In this document: positions 59,979 to 64,000 of the stretch, in pieces | Position numbering within the stretch: the stretch's first letter is position 1 | Layout of the letters: the number at the start of each line of letters is the position of its first letter | NCBI GenBank assembly: GCA_963814165.1 | Contig: CAWFBW010000008.1 | Span: 1 to 64,000 of the forward strand | Source of the DNA: DASRAA01 sp963814165 | Lineage (GTDB): Bacteria; Acidobacteriota; Terriglobia; Terriglobales; Acidobacteriaceae | Reading direction: 5' to 3' | Length of the DNA stretch: 64,000 bases | Notes under the pieces: model-generated | What the model saw: only the letters and a program-made list of their open reading frames with translations | What the model was told of the DNA's origin: nothing | Database searches by the model: none | Made by a program: the position numbers and the translations under genes

Positions 59979-61961
59979 ATGGCTGCACGTATAAGTGAAC
60001 CTAAGCCAGCGATCTCCGTTCTACGTATCTGTTTGTTCGTGTTGGTCGTGTGTCTGGTCGCGCCCGTCACTCTGCTTGCGCAGACCGATACGATGCCTCC
60101 GGTATTGATCAACGTGGACATCAGTCCTAACCCGGTCGATGTTACGGGCGGTCCTCAGACCGTCACTGTGACCACGAACGTCACGGATGACTTGTCTGGG
60201 ACCCAGCAGGTTTTTGTCACCTTACAGAGTCCGTCAACCGGCCAGTATCTATATGGATATTCGAGCTTGGTTTCGGGATCGACTCTCGACGGTTTTTGGC
60301 AGGCAAACATCACCATTCCCCAATATAGCGAGGCCGGCGATTGGACGATCGCATCCCTCCAGCTCACCGACAATGCTACGAACAACCAATATCTCTCCAC
60401 CTCAGACCTGCAGAACCTTGGCTTTCAATACTCGGTCACGGTGATATCGCAGCAGGACATTACTCCTCCACAGTTGACGAACCTGAGCTTCAGTCCGTCG
60501 GCAGTGAACACGTCAGCCGCGGATCAGATCATCACTGTCACCCTCGGTGCAAGCGACGATTTGTCGGGAGTGGACTTCACCTGTCCGTTTTACTGCTACT
60601 ACACTGTCTATCTAACCAGTCCATCCGGGAAGCAATGGCAGGGCTTGGTGAATTACTACGTCACGAATGTGTCCGGCACACCGCTGAATGGCGTCTGGAC
60701 CGGGCAGATCACAATGCCTCGTTACAGTGAGCCCGGCAACTGGCAGGTAAACTTCGTCTCGTTAAGGGACTCGGCTAACAACACCAGCTATCTGTCCACT
60801 GCCAATCTTCAGGCGATGGGTTTTCCCACGACGATCACAGTAACCTCCAGTCCGTCTGACACCTCGCCGCCTGCAGTGTCCAGCCTGGCCTTCGGTCCTA
60901 ATTTCATCGATACAACCATGGGTAGCCAGCCGGTAACGGTAAACCTGGGTTTGACGGATAACCTCTCTGGCTTGCAATACGGCTGGGTGTACTTCACCAG
61001 TCCTTCCGGAAACCAGACTCAGTATGCCTATTTCAGCTCGTACAACCGCATCGCTGGTACGGCGCTGAATGGCACCTACCAATACACGTTTTACATGCCC
61101 CAATACAGCGAGGCGGGGACCTGGCAGGTCAGCCAGATCTACGCTTACGATAACGACAACAATTTGCTGTATCTCACCAATGCGCAATTGCAAGCCATGG
61201 GCTTCCCCACGCAACTGGTGGTCGTGCTGCCCTCCAACCAGGTCGACGGCAACTTGGATAGCACCGGCGGCACGGTAATGGACGAGGTCTTTGGTGACCG
61301 CGCCCAGGTAACCTTCCCCCCGGGTGTGTTGACCCAGCCTACCGACATCTCCATTGATGTCTTCACCGAGGACATTCAGTTGCCGATTCCGCAGGGCTAC
61401 TCTGCGGCTGGAACCAACTATGTGAATCTCTCGTTCAATCCCGAGCCGGCGTTGCCGCTGCCTGCTCCCGGAATGACCCTGGTGCTTCCGCTCTCCACTC
61501 AAATGAACCCGGGCGATCCGCTTACCTTGTTCAAGGTAGATCCGAGCACCGGTAATCTGGTCCCAGAGCCCAGCGTGTATGGTGGCAATGTGATTGGTTC
61601 GGTGAATGCCGACGGGTTCAGCGCTACCTTCACCGGCATCGCAGGACTCTCGGTGGTGGTCGGACTGATTCCCAGTTCAGCCGTGCCGGGCGACGTCAAT
61701 GGTGACGGTGTGGTCGATTGCATCGATATGACCATTGAGCAGACCTCGTTTGGTTTGCGCCTTGGCCAGCCGGGCTTTGATTCAAGAGCTGATACGAACC
61801 ACGACAACATCGTGAACGTCATCGACCTCTCGTATGTCTCCCGCCATCTGCCGAAGGGTGTTGTCTGTAAGTACGTCAACGTCGGCAAGGTTCGCGAGAA
61901 GAAAATGAATGCAAATTACGTGAAAGCAAAATCGAAGACTTCTATAAGGAAAACGAAATGA
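59979..61961 (+). CDS. Secreted protein with three Ig-like repeats and a C-terminal dockerin
   Basis: ATG 59979 with GGAGG about 7 bases upstream is preferred over 59931. After a signal peptide (RICLFVLVVCLVAPVTLLAQ) come three similar repeats of about 125 residues (beginning near residues 40, 160 and 300), each with PVLINVDISPNPVDV-like starts, DDLSG, and an IPQYSEAGDWTI-like block. A ZU5-like region follows (GNLDSTGGTVMDEVFGD). The C-terminus has a type I dockerin: GDVNGDGVVDCIDMTIEQT and the second Ca loop DTNHDNIVNVIDLSYV. The stop overlaps the next gene (ATGA), which encodes a cohesin-like protein. Confidence 0.85.
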   Translation: MAARISEPKPAISVLRICLFVLVVCLVAPVTLLAQTDTMPPVLINVDISPNPVDVTGGPQTVTVTTNVTDDLSGTQQVFVTLQSPSTGQYLYGYSSLVSGSTLDGFWQANITIPQYSEAGDWTIASLQLTDNATNNQYLSTSDLQNLGFQYSVTVISQQDITPPQLTNLSFSPSAVNTSAADQIITVTLGASDDLSGVDFTCPFYCYYTVYLTSPSGKQWQGLVNYYVTNVSGTPLNGVWTGQITMPRYSEPGNWQVNFVSLRDSANNTSYLSTANLQAMGFPTTITVTSSPSDTSPPAVSSLAFGPNFIDTTMGSQPVTVNLGLTDNLSGLQYGWVYFTSPSGNQTQYAYFSSYNRIAGTALNGTYQYTFYMPQYSEAGTWQVSQIYAYDNDNNLLYLTNAQLQAMGFPTQLVVVLPSNQVDGNLDSTGGTVMDEVFGDRAQVTFPPGVLTQPTDISIDVFTEDIQLPIPQGYSAAGTNYVNLSFNPEPALPLPAPGMTLVLPLSTQMNPGDPLTLFKVDPSTGNLVPEPSVYGGNVIGSVNADGFSATFTGIAGLSVVVGLIPSSAVPGDVNGDGVVDCIDMTIEQTSFGLRLGQPGFDSRADTNHDNIVNVIDLSYVSRHLPKGVVCKYVNVGKVREKKMNANYVKAKSKTSIRKTK

Positions 61962-62536
61962 ACTCGCGCACCCAGAGGATGCTTGTTTGGCTGCTCCCGC
62001 TGGTCCTGTTGACAGCCTGCATGACGAGGTCGGCTTTTGCCGACCTCGTCGTGCAGCCCGCGACAACGACCGTGAATATCACCCAACCATTCTCCCTAGA
62101 CGTTGCCATCACCAACGTCACCGATCTGTATGCTTTTCAGTTTGACTTGGGGTTTGATCCCAATGTGTTGTCGGTCACGAACATATCGGAGGGTCCATTC
62201 CTCCCCAGTGGCGGACCAACGTTCTTCTTTCCCGGGATCATCGACAATGTTGGTGGCACGGTGTCCTTCAACGCTGACACGCTGGAGAGCGCCGTCCCGG
62301 GAGTGACCGGCAGCGGTATCCTGGTAACCTTCGACTTCATGCCCGTAGGTGCCGGCACAAGCCAGATCACGATTTTCAACGTGATTCTGCTTGATTCCAA
62401 TGGGGGAGGAATTAGCACCTTAACCCAGGACGGAACCGTTACAGTTACTGCTTCGGCCGTTCCGGAACCCTCCAGCTTGCTGTTACTCGCAGGCGGCCTT
62501 AGCGGGCTGTTCGTGCGGAGACGAAAGACGAAATAG
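61958..62536 (+). CDS. Cohesin-domain protein with PEP-CTERM anchor
   Basis: ATG 61958 overlaps the dockerin gene stop by four bases. The 192-residue product has a signal peptide (to about residue 28) and then a single cohesin-type jelly-roll (QPFSLDVAITNVTDLYAFQF, DLGFDPNVLSVTNISEGPFL, GSGILVTFDFMPVGAG). It ends with a PEP-CTERM sorting tail (VPEPSSLLLLAGGLSGLFVR, RRK). It may anchor the dockerin protein at the cell surface; the pair is likely to bind. This is a non-cellulosomal system. Confidence 0.85.
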   Translation: MNSRTQRMLVWLLPLVLLTACMTRSAFADLVVQPATTTVNITQPFSLDVAITNVTDLYAFQFDLGFDPNVLSVTNISEGPFLPSGGPTFFFPGIIDNVGGTVSFNADTLESAVPGVTGSGILVTFDFMPVGAGTSQITIFNVILLDSNGGGISTLTQDGTVTVTASAVPEPSSLLLLAGGLSGLFVRRRKTK

Positions 62537-62628
62537 CACGAGCGAGAGTCGCGGCGAGTTGACCTGCTGAAGAAGTTCGTAGGTCGCTCACCGCGCTCGC
62601 ACTCGCTGAATCACACAAGAACTCATCG

Positions 62629-62666
62629 CGCCCGTCCGAGTGGACTTCATTCGGGCGGGCGTTTTT
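62629..62666 (+). terminator. Intrinsic terminator of the dockerin/cohesin operon
   Basis: CGCCCG, followed by TCCGA, pairs with TTCGGGCGGGCG to form a strong GC-rich stem around 62629-62661. It is followed by TTTTT (62662-62666). It lies 93 bases after the cohesin stop. Confidence 0.75.
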
Positions 62667-63047
62667 CCCTCTATCAACTACCACGGAAGGCTTTCGTCGC
62701 TGGCGCGCAACCCATCTGCTTCGGCACGACAAACTACAGGATGCCTTCGTCCAACTTCCTCCCCGTACGTTCCGTGTTTTCTGTGGTGGACGTCCTTTCC
62801 GATTTCGGGACATCCCTACGCAAGATGGCATTCGCTGCGGCTCACCCGCACTTCATGGCCATGACCGCGCCGGGACCCTTTACATGGCAGTTTGGCGTTC
62901 GCATTCGAACACTTCATGTCGCTTCTGAACGTCGGCGTGAAGACTGCGGCGTGGGAAGTTATTGATACAAAGGCGGTTGAGGCGGATTCCTGTGGCATAT
63001 AACCTGCTGTGCCTATTAAGGACGTTGGTATGTGTGGAGGATGAGCG
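62667..63047. other. Intergenic stretch before the ADOP permease
   Basis: No supported gene. It should hold the promoter of the permease gene; CATATAAC near 62997 is a possible -10 but the -35 is unclear. GGAGG at 63036-63040 is the ribosome site. Confidence 0.45.
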
Positions 63048-64000
63048 ATGGGAGTTCTTCTTCAGGATCTGGGTTATGCACTCCGGCAGTTGCGCAAGAC
63101 GCCGGGCTTCACTGCGACGGTGCTGCTGACGCTGGCGCTGGGTATTGGGGCCAACTCGGCCATCTTTACGCTGGTCAATTCGGTGCTGCTGAGCAAACTG
63201 CCGGTCGCCGATCCGAAGAGTCTGATCCGCATCGGAGACAAGGATGACTGCTGCGTGAACTCTGGCATTGGCGACGATGGCGATATGTCGCTGTTCTCGA
63301 CCGAAACCTACAAGCTCTTCCAGAAGAACCTGCCCGAGTTTGAAGAACTGGCTGCGATGGAGTCAGGCTACGCATGGCGGCCGCTCACCGTACGCCGCGA
63401 GGGGCCACAAACGGTTGGCAAGTCGGTGATGGGGACGTTTGTTTCCGGCAACTACTTTCGCGTATTTGGACTGACTCCTGCGGCGGGTCGCTTTTTCGTG
63501 GATGCGGACGACCAGCAGGGCGCGCCGACGACGGCGGTGATGAGCTATGACACCTGGAAGGAGGGTTTCGGCGGCGATCCGTCGATTGTCGGCAGCACGT
63601 TCTGGATGAACACGAAGCCGGTTACGATTATCGGGGTCGCGCCGCAGGGCTTTTATGGCGACCGCATTTCCACGCATCCGCCGAAGTATTACCTGCCGCT
63701 CGAGTCCATGGACCACATCCTGGGCGCGCCCTACCTGCACGATCCCGAAGTGCAGTGGGCTTACGTCATCGGCCGAGTGAAGCCAGGAGTGTCGCTGCCG
63801 GCGTTGCAGGAGAAAACCAGCACACTGTTGCACCAGCAGTTGGCAACACTGAAGCTCTACCAGACCGGCAGAGACAAGGCGGCCGTGGCGCGCGCGCACG
63901 TGGTGCTCACACCGGGCGGCGGCGGAATCCAAAATATGCAGGACTATTACAAAGACCGGCTGCACCTGTTGACCTGGATCGCCGCTCTGGTTCTGCTCGT
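63048..64000 (+). CDS. MacB/FtsX-type ABC permease of the ADOP type (3' cut by window)
   Basis: ATG 63048 (MGVLLQDLGYALRQLRKTPG) has GGAGG seven bases upstream. The opening, followed by FTATVLLTLALGIGANSAIF and a first transmembrane helix, is the signature of acidobacterial duplicated orphan permeases. It continues through the periplasmic MacB-PCD domain: GTFVSGNYFRVFGLTPAAGR, FFVDADDQQGAPTTAVMSYD, GSTFWMNTKPVTIIGVAPQG, then ends at base 64000 near the second helix (LTWIAALVLL). Such proteins are usually about 800 residues and lack their own ATPase gene. Export or macrolide-like efflux function is inferred only from the family. Confidence 0.9.
   Translation, partial: MGVLLQDLGYALRQLRKTPGFTATVLLTLALGIGANSAIFTLVNSVLLSKLPVADPKSLIRIGDKDDCCVNSGIGDDGDMSLFSTETYKLFQKNLPEFEELAAMESGYAWRPLTVRREGPQTVGKSVMGTFVSGNYFRVFGLTPAAGRFFVDADDQQGAPTTAVMSYDTWKEGFGGDPSIVGSTFWMNTKPVTIIGVAPQGFYGDRISTHPPKYYLPLESMDHILGAPYLHDPEVQWAYVIGRVKPGVSLPALQEKTSTLLHQQLATLKLYQTGRDKAAVARAHVVLTPGGGGIQNMQDYYKDRLHLLTWIAALVLL

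Noticed and set aside
60155..61502. Minus-strand frames opposite the dockerin gene
   Set aside because: They are shadows of the repeat protein without start signals.

Overview
The window looks like a chromosomal segment of an Acidobacteriota bacterium. No 16S gene is present, so this rests on content: many small secreted DUF4136/DUF4410-like proteins, a MacB-type 'ADOP' permease, winged-helix/TolB-N/TPR regulators, PEP-CTERM and cohesin/dockerin proteins, and a GC-rich composition.

Layout. 1-5 kb: small secreted proteins, one with an in-frame stop, and a sigma-region-4-like protein. 5.1-10.5 kb: an almost perfect tandem duplication of a ppk2-sulP pair on the minus strand, with two 1-bp insertions that break copy 2. 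11-20 kb: more small exported proteins, a broken alcohol dehydrogenase, a frameshifted phosphoketolase, a DedA remnant and an intact glycogen debranching enzyme GlgX. 20-22 kb: remnants of a DUF362 protein and a prenyltransferase-like protein. 22-38 kb: an accessory island with an XRE regulator and its palindromic operator, VapBC, an Xre-RES toxin-antitoxin pair, an SNF2-like helicase and a DUF932 gene. The helicase and the DUF932 gene are each interrupted by a complete Recombinase-In-Trio (RIT) element. 38-52 kb: flavin reductase, a Cys-rich protein, a SemiSWEET, an IS630 copy, a cupin between two attC-like inverted repeats, a broken regulator, a vanadium-haloperoxidase-like enzyme, a truncated SDR and a broken IS91/integrase element. 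The island ends near a tRNA-Pro gene. 52-64 kb: more ordinary chromosome with nagA, a metalloprotease-like lipoprotein, a bufferin-type MNIO operon (Cys-rich precursor, DUF692, DUF2063, DoxX), an FGE-like protein, an overlapping dockerin/cohesin gene pair and the start of an ADOP permease.

Main insights. (1) Both RIT elements can be delimited to the base from short direct repeats. Removing them in silico restores the reading frames of the helicase and the DUF932 gene. The helicase now appears to start from a codon supplied by the RIT end. (2) The two RIT elements share an architecture, inverted end repeats plus one perfect palindrome, but the palindrome sits at opposite ends in the two. (3) Single-base lesions are common: six in-frame stops, each explicable by one C-to-T or G-to-A change, and about ten small indels. 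Either this region is decaying or the assembly has residual errors. (4) A bufferin-like metal-chelating RiPP operon and a coupled cohesin/dockerin pair are the most functionally interesting non-mobile loci.
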